A DNA stretch of 64,000 bases from NCBI GenBank assembly GCA_965249955.1, contig OZ252261.1, positions 682,001-746,000 on the forward strand, written 5' to 3'. The notes beneath the pieces were generated by a model, which did no database searches, was not told the origin of the DNA, and saw nothing but the letters and a program-made list of their open reading frames with translations. Positions 8,560 to 18,301 of this stretch are shown here, one piece after another. Source of the DNA: SB11 sp965249955. Lineage in GTDB: Bacteria > Bacteroidota > Bacteroidia > UBA8524. Every line of letters starts with the position of its first letter. The first letter of the stretch is position 1. A program made the position numbers and the translations under genes.

Positions 8560-9513
8560 TTATTTAACAGTTAGCACAAAAGGTAAAGGGTCTTGCGTAA
8601 TAGCTGGATTTTCAACAATAACATGATCTATAAGCACCTTATCCCCTTTATTAAGCTTAGCCAACTCTTCTTGCACATTTTGAGGTAAATACTCTCCCTT
8701 ACATTCCGTTACAATAGGTTTATCTCCAACGGCTTTATAAATGGTAACTCTAAAGCTTTTAATAGAGTATTGCAGGCCATCAAAAGCAAAACTTTCGCCG
8801 TGTGATACACTTAACTTTACTGACGATTTAATATCATCAGCACTTGCCTCAGCACCATTTTGCAATGTGCCCAATACCAAATCAAGACGAGGAAGTGGCT
8901 TTGCTCTAAACAACATAGTACCCACCAATTTATCAGCACCTTTTTCTTGCTTAGTTTTAATTAGTATTTTCACATCACCCGCATTACTTACCGTAACTCC
9001 ATAATTTCCACCACCTAAACTTTTAAGACTTCCATTGGCTATGGATAATACAACATTTTTGGGTTCAACCCCGGGCACTAAAACCGTAATAGGGTTTTCT
9101 ATACCTATGTAGAACACATTCATGGCATTAGCAAAAAAGGTTGCGTTGCCGGGTATCACTTCATACTCAGTAGAAAAAAAGAGTTTTTTAAATTTATCGC
9201 CCTCAACATAAGTAATAAAACCCGTTACCTCTTGTTTGCCTTCACCCATTGCATAGGTTACATACTTGGCTTGGCCATTAACCATAGGAATATCACGCCA
9301 GCCATTAATATGTACATCAACCTTTTTAGCGGTATCATAGGCAACCAAAAGTATATCAGCTTCAAACTTATCGCCCGATACTACAACACTGCTTTTGGGA
9401 ATTATTCTCGCCTCAAATTTATTTGGCTGTAATTTTAAGGTATCGGTGTCTCCTTGCGCATTACTAAGTAACGTGCCTATTATTACAGCTATCATTGTAA
9501 AAACAAATCTCAT
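8560..9513 (-). CDS. Secreted protein with only GldM C-terminal (D2-D4) domains
   Basis: A 317-residue protein with its own signal peptide (MRFVFTMIAVIIGTLLSNAQ) followed directly by the part of GldM that starts at the D2 domain: IIPKSSVVVSGDKFEADILLVAYD, MNVFYIGIENPITVLVPGVE, LGTLQNGAEASADD, and an end like that of GldM (DKVLIDHVIVENP). It lacks the N-terminal membrane helix and D1. The D1-like part appears as the next gene, a separate lipoprotein. The pair looks like GldM split in two and moved to the periplasm. It follows gldN after a terminator. Confidence 0.8.
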   Translation of the reverse strand: MRFVFTMIAVIIGTLLSNAQGDTDTLKLQPNKFEARIIPKSSVVVSGDKFEADILLVAYDTAKKVDVHINGWRDIPMVNGQAKYVTYAMGEGKQEVTGFITYVEGDKFKKLFFSTEYEVIPGNATFFANAMNVFYIGIENPITVLVPGVEPKNVVLSIANGSLKSLGGGNYGVTVSNAGDVKILIKTKQEKGADKLVGTMLFRAKPLPRLDLVLGTLQNGAEASADDIKSSVKLSVSHGESFAFDGLQYSIKSFRVTIYKAVGDKPIVTECKGEYLPQNVQEELAKLNKGDKVLIDHVIVENPAITQDPLPFVLTVK

Positions 9514-9555
9514 CTTATGTGTCTTCTTTTAATCTAGGTGTGAATTTAAAACAAA

Positions 9556-9582
9556 AAAGCCATCCCTGTTGAGGATGGCTTT
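9556..9582 (-). terminator. Terminator of the gldKLMN operon
   Basis: AAAGCCATCC and GGATGGCTTT form a 10-bp stem with a 7-nt loop. On the minus strand it is followed by a T run, 20 bp past the gldN stop. It separates the core operon from the second gld gene set. Confidence 0.85.
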
Positions 9583-9601
9583 AAATATAGCTTTTTGGTG
9601 A

Positions 9602-10441
9602 TTAATATTCCCAAAGGTCATGCTCCATTTCAAAAAGTTTGTGCTTAATACGCTCACCTTCAAGTAAGGCTGCCATATTATTGTCTTTAAACTCTTCGTA
9701 ATCAGCAATTTTGTAGTCGTAAGCGTTTGACCATTTAATAATGTAACTGCTAAACATACGTTTTTCAAAGAAGTGTGCCATTGAAATACGAGCAGCATCA
9801 TTAAAAGGGTTAAACATTTCTTGATTGGTTAATACTTTTTCGCGAGTTTCATCCCAACGAATCCAAAACAACGGGGTTTCAGGTAATTCTAAACCTGCTG
9901 CAATGGGCTTAAACAATGGTGCAATGGCTATGATGCGAACAATCATTACACTGTGTTTGGTATCAAAAATCCAATCTTCCATTATGCGCCACTTTAAAAT
10001 CTTTTCAGGATCAAATTCAGTGGTAATAACAGTATCAATCAAATCATATATATCATCCGGATTATCAGGATTAGGTATTTGTTGATTTTCTTTAATCGCA
10101 CCTCTATCAATTACTTCTTCAGCAGTAAACTCTGAAGCAAGAGAATCGTTACGGTAAGCTGTTAAAGTACCATCCAATACCTTATCGAAAATGATTTTAC
10201 CCATGTGGTTTCTTGGCCAAGTAAGGCAAAGATTTTGTTTCTCACGGGTATCAACAATCCTTTCAATCCTTTTTTGGTAAGCTACATCAGCTTCACGCAA
10301 AGAAGGGTATGGAATTGCTTTACGTTCTTTCACCGCATCGTGAGAGAAAGTAAAATCTTCAAAATTTTGCTGTGCAGAAGCAGTAAATGAAACTGCAACT
10401 AGCAAAAATGAAATTCCTATATATTTTTTAATACTGTTCAT
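9602..10441 (-). CDS. gldN: T9SS ring protein GldN
   Basis: A 279-residue secreted protein with signal peptide MNSIKKYIGISFLLVAVSFTASAQ and the GldN signature: READVAYQKRIERIVDTREKQNLCLTWPRNHMG, AAGLELPETPLFWIRWDETR, SYIIKWSNAYDYKI, EHDLWEY. GldN and GldK form periplasmic rings at the outer membrane and are needed for T9SS secretion and gliding. It is the last gene of the core operon, 8 bp after gldM. Confidence 0.95.
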   Translation of the reverse strand: MNSIKKYIGISFLLVAVSFTASAQQNFEDFTFSHDAVKERKAIPYPSLREADVAYQKRIERIVDTREKQNLCLTWPRNHMGKIIFDKVLDGTLTAYRNDSLASEFTAEEVIDRGAIKENQQIPNPDNPDDIYDLIDTVITTEFDPEKILKWRIMEDWIFDTKHSVMIVRIIAIAPLFKPIAAGLELPETPLFWIRWDETREKVLTNQEMFNPFNDAARISMAHFFEKRMFSSYIIKWSNAYDYKIADYEEFKDNNMAALLEGERIKHKLFEMEHDLWEY

Positions 10442-10449
10442 AATCTAAT

Positions 10450-11982
10450 TTATCGAGCTGTAATGATAACAGGAGCTAGGTTACGAGTACCATCAGGGCC
10501 GGTAGCACGTATTTGGTCTAACAATATCCTGTCACCTGATTTCAAACCGGCAACCATTTGCAAGGCTGCAGGAGAAAGGTTTGGCCCGTTGCCTGGCACA
10601 GTTCTAGGCTCACCCCTTTTAGGAACGAATAAGAACACATAACTAACAACGTTGTAGCGCACACCTTCAAAGGCAAAACCTTCACCTAATGAACCGTAAA
10701 TACGGTTTGCATTAGCGCGTATTGTACCTACTGATTGTACTTCACCGTTTTGCAAAGTTCCTAACTGAGCTTCGGGTTTAGGTATATTACGTACACGGAA
10801 TTTAGCTGAACCCATTGAGCGTGAACCGCCATCGTCAGTTTTTACCGATACGCTAATAGTAGCTTCACCACGTTTGTTTACTTTTGCTATATAGGTAGTA
10901 CCCGATTTCTTAATCAAGGTACCGCCATTCATAGTTGCAGTAACTTTTTCAGGTGGGAAACCCGGTACAGATATAGATACTGGATTATCCAAACCAATAT
11001 ACATTACGTTCATGGCATCTGCTGAAATGGTAGCAGCACCTTTAAACACTGTATATTGAGTTTCGAAAGGAAGTTGCTGAGCACCATCTTTTCCTTGGAA
11101 ATCTATATAACCTTTAACTGTTTGTGTTCCTTCACCAGCAGTAGTTGCTTCGTATTTAGCTACACCACCAACAGGTTTAATAGTGTTACCGTTTACAACA
11201 ACATCATTGCTTTGTTTTGAATCGTAAGCCACTAACAAAATGTCAGCTTCAAACTTACCACCCGAAATAACAAAACCTGATTTTGGTATAATTTTAGCCA
11301 CTACCTGATCGAATGTTTGGCTTGATTTATCAATAGCTTTTGCTAATGTTTCCAACACTTGTGCTTCGGTGTTTTTAGCATCGTTCTTAATTTTTTCGAA
11401 CAATGTAACAACAGCAGCTACAGGTGAGTGCTCAAACAATTCTGATTCCCAAGTTTGAGGTGCCTTTTTAGGATCATCTTTAGCAATCAAATCAGATTTA
11501 ATTCTTTTTTGATCTTCTTTATCTAAAAGGGCTAAAAGTTGTTCGCGAGTATCATTAATCTTCTTTTTCAACTCTTTGCCTTTGCCTTCGTTTACTAAAA
11601 GATTAGCGTGAACTTCGATATTGTCATTCACTTTCAACTCTTCTTCAGGATTTTCATCCTTACGACCACCAACTTTTGTTTCTATTTCCTTTTTTAAGTC
11701 ATTTACATACTTAATAAAGTCGTTACCTATTTTGTCAGCTTTTTTAGCTTTATCATAATAGGGACCTACTTTTTCAGGACGTTTTGCATAATCAGCAGCA
11801 AAAGCAGCTAATATGTCTTTATTTTTTTGGTCAATATTAACACCTGATTTACTCATTGATACTTCAACCAAGTGAAAGGCATGTAAGATGTCTTTTGATA
11901 CATTCAGTGCCAACAATGCAGTTAGTACCAAATACATCATATTAATCATCTTCTGCCTAACGGAAACTTTTCCTCCTGCCAT
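10450..11982 (-). CDS. gldM: T9SS motor-coupling protein GldM
   Basis: A 510-residue protein with an N-terminal membrane helix (VRQKMINMMYLVLTALLALNVSKDILHAFH) and a periplasmic region made of the helical D1 (to ~225) and beta domains D2-D4 (IIPKSGFVISGGKFEADILLVAYD; MNVMYIGLDNPVSISVPGFP). With GldL it forms the proton-driven motor of T9SS; its periplasmic tip contacts the GldKN rings. It lies between gldL and gldN in the conserved order, so it is taken as the main copy. Confidence 0.96.
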   Translation of the reverse strand: MAGGKVSVRQKMINMMYLVLTALLALNVSKDILHAFHLVEVSMSKSGVNIDQKNKDILAAFAADYAKRPEKVGPYYDKAKKADKIGNDFIKYVNDLKKEIETKVGGRKDENPEEELKVNDNIEVHANLLVNEGKGKELKKKINDTREQLLALLDKEDQKRIKSDLIAKDDPKKAPQTWESELFEHSPVAAVVTLFEKIKNDAKNTEAQVLETLAKAIDKSSQTFDQVVAKIIPKSGFVISGGKFEADILLVAYDSKQSNDVVVNGNTIKPVGGVAKYEATTAGEGTQTVKGYIDFQGKDGAQQLPFETQYTVFKGAATISADAMNVMYIGLDNPVSISVPGFPPEKVTATMNGGTLIKKSGTTYIAKVNKRGEATISVSVKTDDGGSRSMGSAKFRVRNIPKPEAQLGTLQNGEVQSVGTIRANANRIYGSLGEGFAFEGVRYNVVSYVFLFVPKRGEPRTVPGNGPNLSPAALQMVAGLKSGDRILLDQIRATGPDGTRNLAPVIITAR

Positions 11983-12024
11983 TTTACTCCCTTCGTTTTT
12001 TTAGGTTTAACAATAAATTATGGC

Positions 12025-12681
12025 TTAGGCGCTTTCTTTGCCCATAGCAGTTAACATACTACCGTATACTGTATTAAGGCTTGATAAGTTTTTAGTAAGC
12101 CTGTTCATTTCAGCGGTAATGTGTTCTACTTGATCTTGGTAATCTTTAGTACCTTGAGATACAGATGCAAGAGTATTCATAGCATCGGCAGCACGGTGAT
12201 AAGATGAATTAACTTCTTCTAATGATTTAGATGCTTTTTGAACGTTATCAGTATATTCTGAAGTTGCTACAGATGCATTGGTTAAATTAGCCATGCTTGA
12301 AACATTATCGCTAAGTGATTTCAAACCTGTACCTAAGCTACCAATCAAATCAGGAGATACTTTTGCTTCCTCAAGCATTTTATCTAATTGTTGTGAAATT
12401 GAACCTTGGTCTTTGGTTTCTTTACGAGATGCTTCGCTAGGCTCCATACCTGCTAACTCAGGATAAACTAATGTCCAATCTGGTTCTTGGTGAGGTGGTT
12501 CAAAAGCAGATACTAAGAAAATTAATGCTTCAGTACCCAAACCGGCTATAAGCATCAAATCCGCTCCAGGCCAGTGTTGGATTTTGAATAGTGCACCCAC
12601 AATTACAACAGCGGCACCAATACCATACATTTTGGCCATTACGTTCTTGCCGGTTTTGCTTTCAAAAAAGTTTTTGCTCAT
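12025..12681 (-). CDS. gldL: T9SS inner membrane motor protein GldL
   Basis: A 218-residue protein with two membrane helices near residues 15-55 (VMAKMYGIGAAVVIVGALFKIQHWPGADLMLIAGLGTEALIFLVSAF). The KIQHWPGAD segment and the conserved glutamate in GTEALIF, implicated in proton flow, are present. A cytoplasmic coiled-coil region follows (QLDKMLEEAK ... YHRAADAMNTLASVSQG). It forms the T9SS motor with GldM, encoded 42 bp downstream. Only one gldL exists in the window, so both GldM copies would have to share it or work without it. Confidence 0.95.
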   Translation of the reverse strand: MSKNFFESKTGKNVMAKMYGIGAAVVIVGALFKIQHWPGADLMLIAGLGTEALIFLVSAFEPPHQEPDWTLVYPELAGMEPSEASRKETKDQGSISQQLDKMLEEAKVSPDLIGSLGTGLKSLSDNVSSMANLTNASVATSEYTDNVQKASKSLEEVNSSYHRAADAMNTLASVSQGTKDYQDQVEHITAEMNRLTKNLSSLNTVYGSMLTAMGKESA

Positions 12682-12802
12682 TTTTTTTGGTGTTTTAGGT
12701 TTAAAAGGATTTTTTGTTTAATAATATGAAACGCTAATATTAATAAATTATTGCGTAGTTAAAAAAAATTCTAATTAGTTAAAAGCTATTGCTTATAAAA
12801 AG

Positions 12803-14065
12803 TTATTCACGGTCGCGGTTAGAACGCCCAACATAGCTCATCACACAACGGAAACCAATGTATGATTTTGCTGTATCTTGAAACTCATAAACACGGCTAC
12901 CTGTTTGAATAAAGAATGATACATCTTTCCATGAACCACCACGTATTACTTTACGTTTCAGTGATGGAGGATCGTTTTGATCAGCGTTGTACTGTAAATC
13001 AGAGTTTAAATCGTGAGTGACTATATGTGATTCATCAGCATAGGCACTAATTGTCCACTCAGAAACATTACCTGACATTCCATATAAGCCATAGTCATTA
13101 GGGAAGTACGAGTACCCTCTAACAGGATACACACCTCCATCGGCTTGGTAATCACCTCTACCCGGTTTAAAGTTGGCAAGGAAACATCCTTTAGAGTTAC
13201 GGGTATAAGGCCCACCCCAAGGATACATACTTCCATCACGTCCACCTCGGGCGGCATACTCCCACTCGTATTCAGTAGGCAACCTAAATGGTGTTACCCT
13301 AGGCTCTTCTGCTTGCGTTACATAGTAATCGTTTAGCAAACCTGAACGCCAGTGGCTAAAGGCTTTTGCTTGGTGCCAGTTTACACCTACTACAGGGTAA
13401 TCATCGTATTTTGGATGCCAGTAGTACATTTGAGTCATTGGCTCGTTAAATGAGTAAGTAAAATCTCTCACCCAAACCAATGTATCAGGATATATTCTTA
13501 CACGCTCTTTACGAATGAAATCACCACGAAAAGCATCAGGAGAAGCATTAGCTGCGGCTCTTAAATCTATCCATTGGTAATCGTACCATAGTTTACGAGA
13601 ATCTACCCCGCGTACACCATAATATCTTTCATTTTCAGGAACGAATAAATCAAACTCTAGTTGGTCAATAATATCAGGGTCTGACCAATCTATAACTTCT
13701 TCAAAGTTCATAGACTGCATTCCCAAATCATTTTCCTGCACATAAGGATCGCCCAAAAGGTAACGAGCCATAGAGTCAACCACGTATTCTACAAACTGAC
13801 GATACTCGTTATTGGTAATCTCGGTATCATCCATGTAAAAAGCAGTTACTGTGATTTGCTTGTTTGGTGCCCTGTGTGTGAAAAACACATCCATATCAGA
13901 CTGACCTGCATGGAAAGTACCTGTAGGGACATAGATAGTTCCATACGGCTGGGGATGGAACCAAGGCCTACGACCCTGAACGCCAACTAGTTCTCCTTCC
14001 ATATTATTGGCACAACCTGAGGCCAAAAGGGCGACAACTATCAGCATAAAAGTGAATTTCTTCAT
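12803..14065 (-). CDS. gldK: T9SS ring lipoprotein GldK
   Basis: The start MKKFTFMLIVVALLASGC at 14065 gives a proper lipoprotein signal with lipobox LASGC; an in-frame ATG at 14143 would put 26 residues before it and is unlikely. The rest is a formylglycine-generating-enzyme (FGE)-sulfatase-like fold typical of GldK: GTFHAGQSDMD, AFYMDDTEITNNEYRQFV, VNWHQAKAFSHWRSG, RLPTEYEWEYAARGG, YGMSGNVSEWTISAY, RKVIRGGSWKD, YIGFRCVMSYVGR. It anchors the GldKN ring at the outer membrane. It is first in the gldKLMN run. Confidence 0.95.
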   Translation of the reverse strand: MKKFTFMLIVVALLASGCANNMEGELVGVQGRRPWFHPQPYGTIYVPTGTFHAGQSDMDVFFTHRAPNKQITVTAFYMDDTEITNNEYRQFVEYVVDSMARYLLGDPYVQENDLGMQSMNFEEVIDWSDPDIIDQLEFDLFVPENERYYGVRGVDSRKLWYDYQWIDLRAAANASPDAFRGDFIRKERVRIYPDTLVWVRDFTYSFNEPMTQMYYWHPKYDDYPVVGVNWHQAKAFSHWRSGLLNDYYVTQAEEPRVTPFRLPTEYEWEYAARGGRDGSMYPWGGPYTRNSKGCFLANFKPGRGDYQADGGVYPVRGYSYFPNDYGLYGMSGNVSEWTISAYADESHIVTHDLNSDLQYNADQNDPPSLKRKVIRGGSWKDVSFFIQTGSRVYEFQDTAKSYIGFRCVMSYVGRSNRDRE

Positions 14066-14211
14066 CACAAAGTTATTTTTCAATTTGGCAATATTAAAAA
14101 TTTCCACAATACGTTCCAACATCTTATTCAATTTCTTACTCAAACTTTATTCTTTTACTAATAAACGCTAAGGTAATATATTTTATTATACACATGTTAA
14201 TAAATTGTGGA

Positions 14212-15240
14212 TTACCTATATCCACCCAAGTGTCTTGGATCGATTTCTATGTTAATGCGAGGTGGGTTTGGCGTAATATTAAAGCAGTATGATGCAAATA
14301 TTTCATGTGTACCACCTCCTGCTAAACCTCTTGTAATTGGTATATCGTATGAGTAACCTAAGTAAAAATTTTGTTTTACATAGTAACCAAACTGTAAAGC
14401 AAAGGCATCTAACAATGTGCTTCTACCTCCATCACGATAACTTAAACCGGCAACATACACTTGGCTAATTAATGCACGGCAGTTTAAATCAACTTGTGTG
14501 GTAGCAAATATTGTTTTTACCCAAACATTAGGTTGTAAAATAACTCCACCACCCATAATTGGGTGTGATGTACTTGCAACTACATATACATTGGGAACAA
14601 TAGCCACATCACGTGGCTGACCGGCTACATCGTATGTAACTGTCCCACCTGTTAAGTGTGTTGCAGAAAGCCCTACTTCTAAATTTGCTAAACGAGGATT
14701 GTTATAGTAAGCTCCGAAACCTAAATCGAACTTACGACCTGAAGTTACGCCTGTAGGCACCAATGGATCTCCAGGGTCGTGCGGGTTGTAGTAGCTGCCG
14801 TCAAATTCTTTTTGCAGCATCCCTACATCTAAACCAACTTGTATTCGGCTATAATTTTGAAACTGATGATGATAAGCGTAGCTGGCTTTTACATTAATGG
14901 TGCGCTCGTAACCAACAGCATCACTCATAAACACAAAACCTACACCACCTTTAAGCATTTTAACAGGCGCTGTAACTGTTCCAAAATAGGATTGAGGCCC
15001 TACACTTCTACGTGCCAATGATTGGCCTGTGGGAGTAATGTATTCTAAACTCTGATCCTTATATCCAGTCCACTGCCTGTGTGCTAAAACGTTTGCGCAA
15101 ATAGCATCTTTATACCCTGCAGTACCCGGATTGAACGCAATTTTATTTAGCATAAAATGTGTGTAATACGGGTCTTGTTGGGCTTTAGCAGCTAGTGCAC
15201 AAGCAAAGACAAATAGAACTAAAGTAAATCTTTTTATCAT
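14212..15240 (-). CDS. T9SS membrane protein PorP/SprF family
   Basis: A 342-residue outer membrane beta-barrel protein with signal peptide MIKRFTLVLFVFACALAAKAQ and the family opening QDPYYTHFMLNKIAFNPGTAGYKD. It ends with a barrel-type strand and short tail. PorP/SprF proteins are attached to the translocon and help present T9SS type B substrates such as adhesins. It lies just upstream of gldK, a usual T9SS arrangement. Confidence 0.92.
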   Translation of the reverse strand: MIKRFTLVLFVFACALAAKAQQDPYYTHFMLNKIAFNPGTAGYKDAICANVLAHRQWTGYKDQSLEYITPTGQSLARRSVGPQSYFGTVTAPVKMLKGGVGFVFMSDAVGYERTINVKASYAYHHQFQNYSRIQVGLDVGMLQKEFDGSYYNPHDPGDPLVPTGVTSGRKFDLGFGAYYNNPRLANLEVGLSATHLTGGTVTYDVAGQPRDVAIVPNVYVVASTSHPIMGGGVILQPNVWVKTIFATTQVDLNCRALISQVYVAGLSYRDGGRSTLLDAFALQFGYYVKQNFYLGYSYDIPITRGLAGGGTHEIFASYCFNITPNPPRINIEIDPRHLGGYR

Positions 15241-15366
15241 CGTTCGTCGGTTAGTTTATGAGATAGCGTAATATGCAAATATTAGGCATTACCACCAATA
15301 ATACAAGCACTGTTGTATAATTAACGACGAAGTGATATAAAAAATTTTATCTCAAACTGAAATAAA

Positions 15367-16110
15367 TTATTTGTTCACCTCAAGCACATATTTCTCAAGA
15401 GCCATTACCATTGATGGTGTTTCAGGCGTGGGTGCAGGTATATTTACGGCTAGTTTTGCATCGGTAATGGCCTTTTGTGTGGCTGCTCCAAAGCCTGCAA
15501 TACGTGTATTGTTTTGCTTGAACTCCGGAAAGTTTTCAAACAACGACTTAATGTCTGACGGGCTAAAGAAAACTATAATATCATAGTTTACGTGCGTCAA
15601 ATCACTTAAATCACTGGCTACCGTGCGATACAATATGGTTTCCCTGTATTTTAGCTTATTTTTCTTTAAAAAATCAGGTACTACGGGGTTACGCACATCT
15701 GAGCAAGGGTATAGATAATTTTCTTTTGGATGGGCTTTTATCAAATCCAACAATTCTTTAGTGGTGCCTTTGCCATAAAATACTTTACGCTTGCGCAATA
15801 CAATATACTTTTGCAGGTAGTAGGCCATGCCTTCATTCACACAAAAATATTTCATATCAGCAGGCATCTCCGTTTTATGTTCGGTGGCTACCCTAAAAAA
15901 ATTGTCAACTGCGTTGCGTGAGTTAAAAATAACGGCTGTATAGTTCAGCTCGTTTATTTTCTCTTTCCTAAGCTCTTTTCCCGGTATAGGTTCAACCTGT
16001 ATAAATGGCCTGAAATCAATCTTTAAATTGTATTTCTCGGCAAAATCAAAAAATGGTGAACGCTCACCCTCAGGGCGTGGCTGTGAAACCAATATGCTCT
16101 TTACTTTCAA
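15367..16110 (-). CDS. hemD: Uroporphyrinogen-III synthase
   Basis: A 247-residue cytoplasmic enzyme that closes and inverts ring D of hydroxymethylbilane in heme synthesis. It has the two-lobed HemD pattern: ILVSQPRPEGERSPFFDFAEKY, INELNYTAVIFNSRNAVDNFF, DIIVFFSPSDIKSLFENFPEF, ARIAGFGAATQKAITDAKL-like stretch near the end. The DUF4271 gene lies 26 bp upstream of it at 16136 (its codons end at 16120), a linkage common in Bacteroidota. Confidence 0.88.
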   Translation of the reverse strand: MKVKSILVSQPRPEGERSPFFDFAEKYNLKIDFRPFIQVEPIPGKELRKEKINELNYTAVIFNSRNAVDNFFRVATEHKTEMPADMKYFCVNEGMAYYLQKYIVLRKRKVFYGKGTTKELLDLIKAHPKENYLYPCSDVRNPVVPDFLKKNKLKYRETILYRTVASDLSDLTHVNYDIIVFFSPSDIKSLFENFPEFKQNNTRIAGFGAATQKAITDAKLAVNIPAPTPETPSMVMALEKYVLEVNK

Positions 16111-16119
16111 GGTTTTAAT

Positions 16120-17136
16120 TTAACCGGTTTGTTCAATTACTAATTTAAAAACAGCCAAATATGGGGCTATTTCAAGGGCGCAAAGATATAAAATTAAATA
16201 GATAATAGAATGGGGGAAGGAATTATATACTTGAATAAATACTCTTATCTGCTTCATTATTAAATAAATAAGTAGCCCTAAAGAAACATATAAAGGCAAA
16301 AATGGCGAGCTATATCCTACAAATGCGCTATTTATTAATGTAAGAATTGGCAATACAAAAATGGCTACCCACATATTGCCCGATACTGTTACCTGTATTA
16401 ATACACCGTAGGTATACTCGGCTTCTAGCACGGCTGCTGCTAACATAATAGCTATATAGCGTACCATATAAAAAACTGCTAATGCCAAAAAAATAAGCAT
16501 AAACGATACCCACGAAGAGTTATTGAGCTGAAATAGCCCAAAACTTTTACTAACAAACCATATAAACACTGTATAAATAAGTGCGCACACCAAAGTGGCC
16601 ATCAGGTTGTAAATATTAATAGGTGTATCGTGTTCTCGCAAAGCTTCATCGCAATACTTGGGGTTGATGAAGGACAAAAACAGCAGGTTGAAAAACCGTA
16701 TGTTGGCAAACTTTAAAAATACTATGGCTACTAATACCAATAAAACTATCCAAAACAGCCAAGAGGGTATGGGCTTATTACGTATGCTGCTTGCATTGGG
16801 CAACGGGGTATCACTTAGCGCAGCCTTATGTACCGCAGTATCGCTAAAATGGCCGTAGTATAAAATATTGTTCAGCACGCTATCGTTAAGCACTGAATCT
16901 ATAAAGCGTTTATTCTGCAGGGTATAAAACAAAGAGTCTTTTGCCCATCGCTCAGGGTAAAGAGCTTGGTATTCAAGCGCAACAGTATCGGGCAAAGCAG
17001 TCCAATCCACCATTGGTTTATAGTCAGGCTTAAACACAATACTATCTTGCGCCTGCCCCAACAAGGGCAAACCCACTATAAAAAGTAAAAGTAAACGAAG
17101 TTTATACAAGTGGTGCAACAATACAAAAATAGCCAT
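16120..17136 (-). CDS. DUF4271 membrane protein
   Basis: An upstream ATG at 17226 exists, but it would run through the start of the divergent hemW gene (17164), so MAIFVLLHHLYKLRLLLL at 17136 is preferred. A signal-like helix ends at GLPLLGQAQDS, followed by a periplasmic stretch and several membrane helices from ~135 onward (WLFWIVLLVLVAIVFLKF, YMVRYIAIMLAAAVLE). Its stop is 9 bp before the hemD start, so the two are co-transcribed. The function of DUF4271 is unknown. Confidence 0.8.
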   Translation of the reverse strand: MAIFVLLHHLYKLRLLLLFIVGLPLLGQAQDSIVFKPDYKPMVDWTALPDTVALEYQALYPERWAKDSLFYTLQNKRFIDSVLNDSVLNNILYYGHFSDTAVHKAALSDTPLPNASSIRNKPIPSWLFWIVLLVLVAIVFLKFANIRFFNLLFLSFINPKYCDEALREHDTPINIYNLMATLVCALIYTVFIWFVSKSFGLFQLNNSSWVSFMLIFLALAVFYMVRYIAIMLAAAVLEAEYTYGVLIQVTVSGNMWVAIFVLPILTLINSAFVGYSSPFLPLYVSLGLLIYLIMKQIRVFIQVYNSFPHSIIYLILYLCALEIAPYLAVFKLVIEQTG

Positions 17137-17163
17137 TAAGGGTTTACTTACATTTGTAAAAAA

Positions 17164-18291
17164 ATGCAGGGACTTTATATACACATACCTTTTTGCAAAA
17201 AAGCCTGTCATTACTGCGATTTTCATTTTTCCACATCGCTAAAATATAAGAGTGATTTGTTGGCGGCTTTGCACACTGAAATAGCTTTGCAGGCCAATTA
17301 TCTTCCTAAAAAAACGCTAAACACCATATATTTTGGTGGCGGCACCCCTTCGCTACTTGCCCAAAACGAGGTGGACGATATTTTAAGTACTGTATCAAAA
17401 CACTACACTATTGCCGCTAATGCCGAGATAACACTTGAGGCTAACCCCGATGATATAAATACTGCAATGGTAAAGGGCTTGAAGCAAGCGGGTATTAACC
17501 GACTTAGTATAGGCATACAAAGTTTTTTTGAAGAAGACTTATTGTGGATGAACCGCGCCCACAACGCTGCACAAGCTAATGCCTGTATTGATATTGCTTT
17601 GCAAAGTGGTATTGAAAACATTACTGCCGACTTGATTTACGGCTACCCTTTGCTAACTGATGAAAAGTGGCAGACCAATATGGAGCAGATGCTTGATACG
17701 GGTATAAACCACCTATCGGCATATAGCCTAACGGTGGAGGCAAAAACGGCACTAGCCCACCAAATAAAAAAAGGAAACACCCCCCCTCCTATCCCCGACC
17801 AAGCCGCCCGCCATTTTGAAATGCTGATGGATGCTATAGCTGCAAAGGGTTGGCAACACTACGAAATATCGAACTACTGCAAGGCTGATAATTTTGCCTT
17901 GCACAATACTAATTACTGGAAAAACGAGCCTTATTTGGGCGTAGGCCCTTCGGCACACTCGTATAATGGGAAAGAGCGACAATGGAATGTGGCCAACAAC
18001 GCACAGTATATTACTGCAATGCAAAACGACACACTACCTGCTGAAATTGAACAGCTTAGCCCTGTTGACACTTTTAATGAGTATATAATGACGGGATTGC
18101 GCACCCAATGGGGTATAAACCTGCAAACTATTACCGAGCGTTGGGGAGAGAATTTTTCTATTCAGCTAGAAAAAGAAATCTCGGTTTTTATACAAAATGG
18201 CACAATTAAACTACAAAATAGTGCCTATACGCTAACCCGTGAGGGCAAATTATTGGCCGATTATATCTCGAGCGAGCTTTTTGCCGAATGA
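17164..18291 (+). CDS. hemW: Radical SAM heme chaperone HemW-like
   Basis: A 375-residue radical SAM protein. The cluster motif C-K-K-A-C-H-Y-C lies at residues 11-18 (FCKKACHYCDF), with IYFGGGTPSLL and NRLSIGIQSFFEEDLLWMNRAHN following, and a HemN C-terminal domain (FNEYIMTGLRTQWGIN). HemW delivers heme to apoproteins; it was long annotated as coproporphyrinogen oxidase. The extra cysteine residue (CxxxCxxCxF rather than CxxxCxxCxC) fits HemW rather than HemN. It is divergent from the hemD operon. Confidence 0.9.
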   Translation: MQGLYIHIPFCKKACHYCDFHFSTSLKYKSDLLAALHTEIALQANYLPKKTLNTIYFGGGTPSLLAQNEVDDILSTVSKHYTIAANAEITLEANPDDINTAMVKGLKQAGINRLSIGIQSFFEEDLLWMNRAHNAAQANACIDIALQSGIENITADLIYGYPLLTDEKWQTNMEQMLDTGINHLSAYSLTVEAKTALAHQIKKGNTPPPIPDQAARHFEMLMDAIAAKGWQHYEISNYCKADNFALHNTNYWKNEPYLGVGPSAHSYNGKERQWNVANNAQYITAMQNDTLPAEIEQLSPVDTFNEYIMTGLRTQWGINLQTITERWGENFSIQLEKEISVFIQNGTIKLQNSAYTLTREGKLLADYISSELFAE

Positions 18292-18301
18292 GCTAAGTAT
18301 T

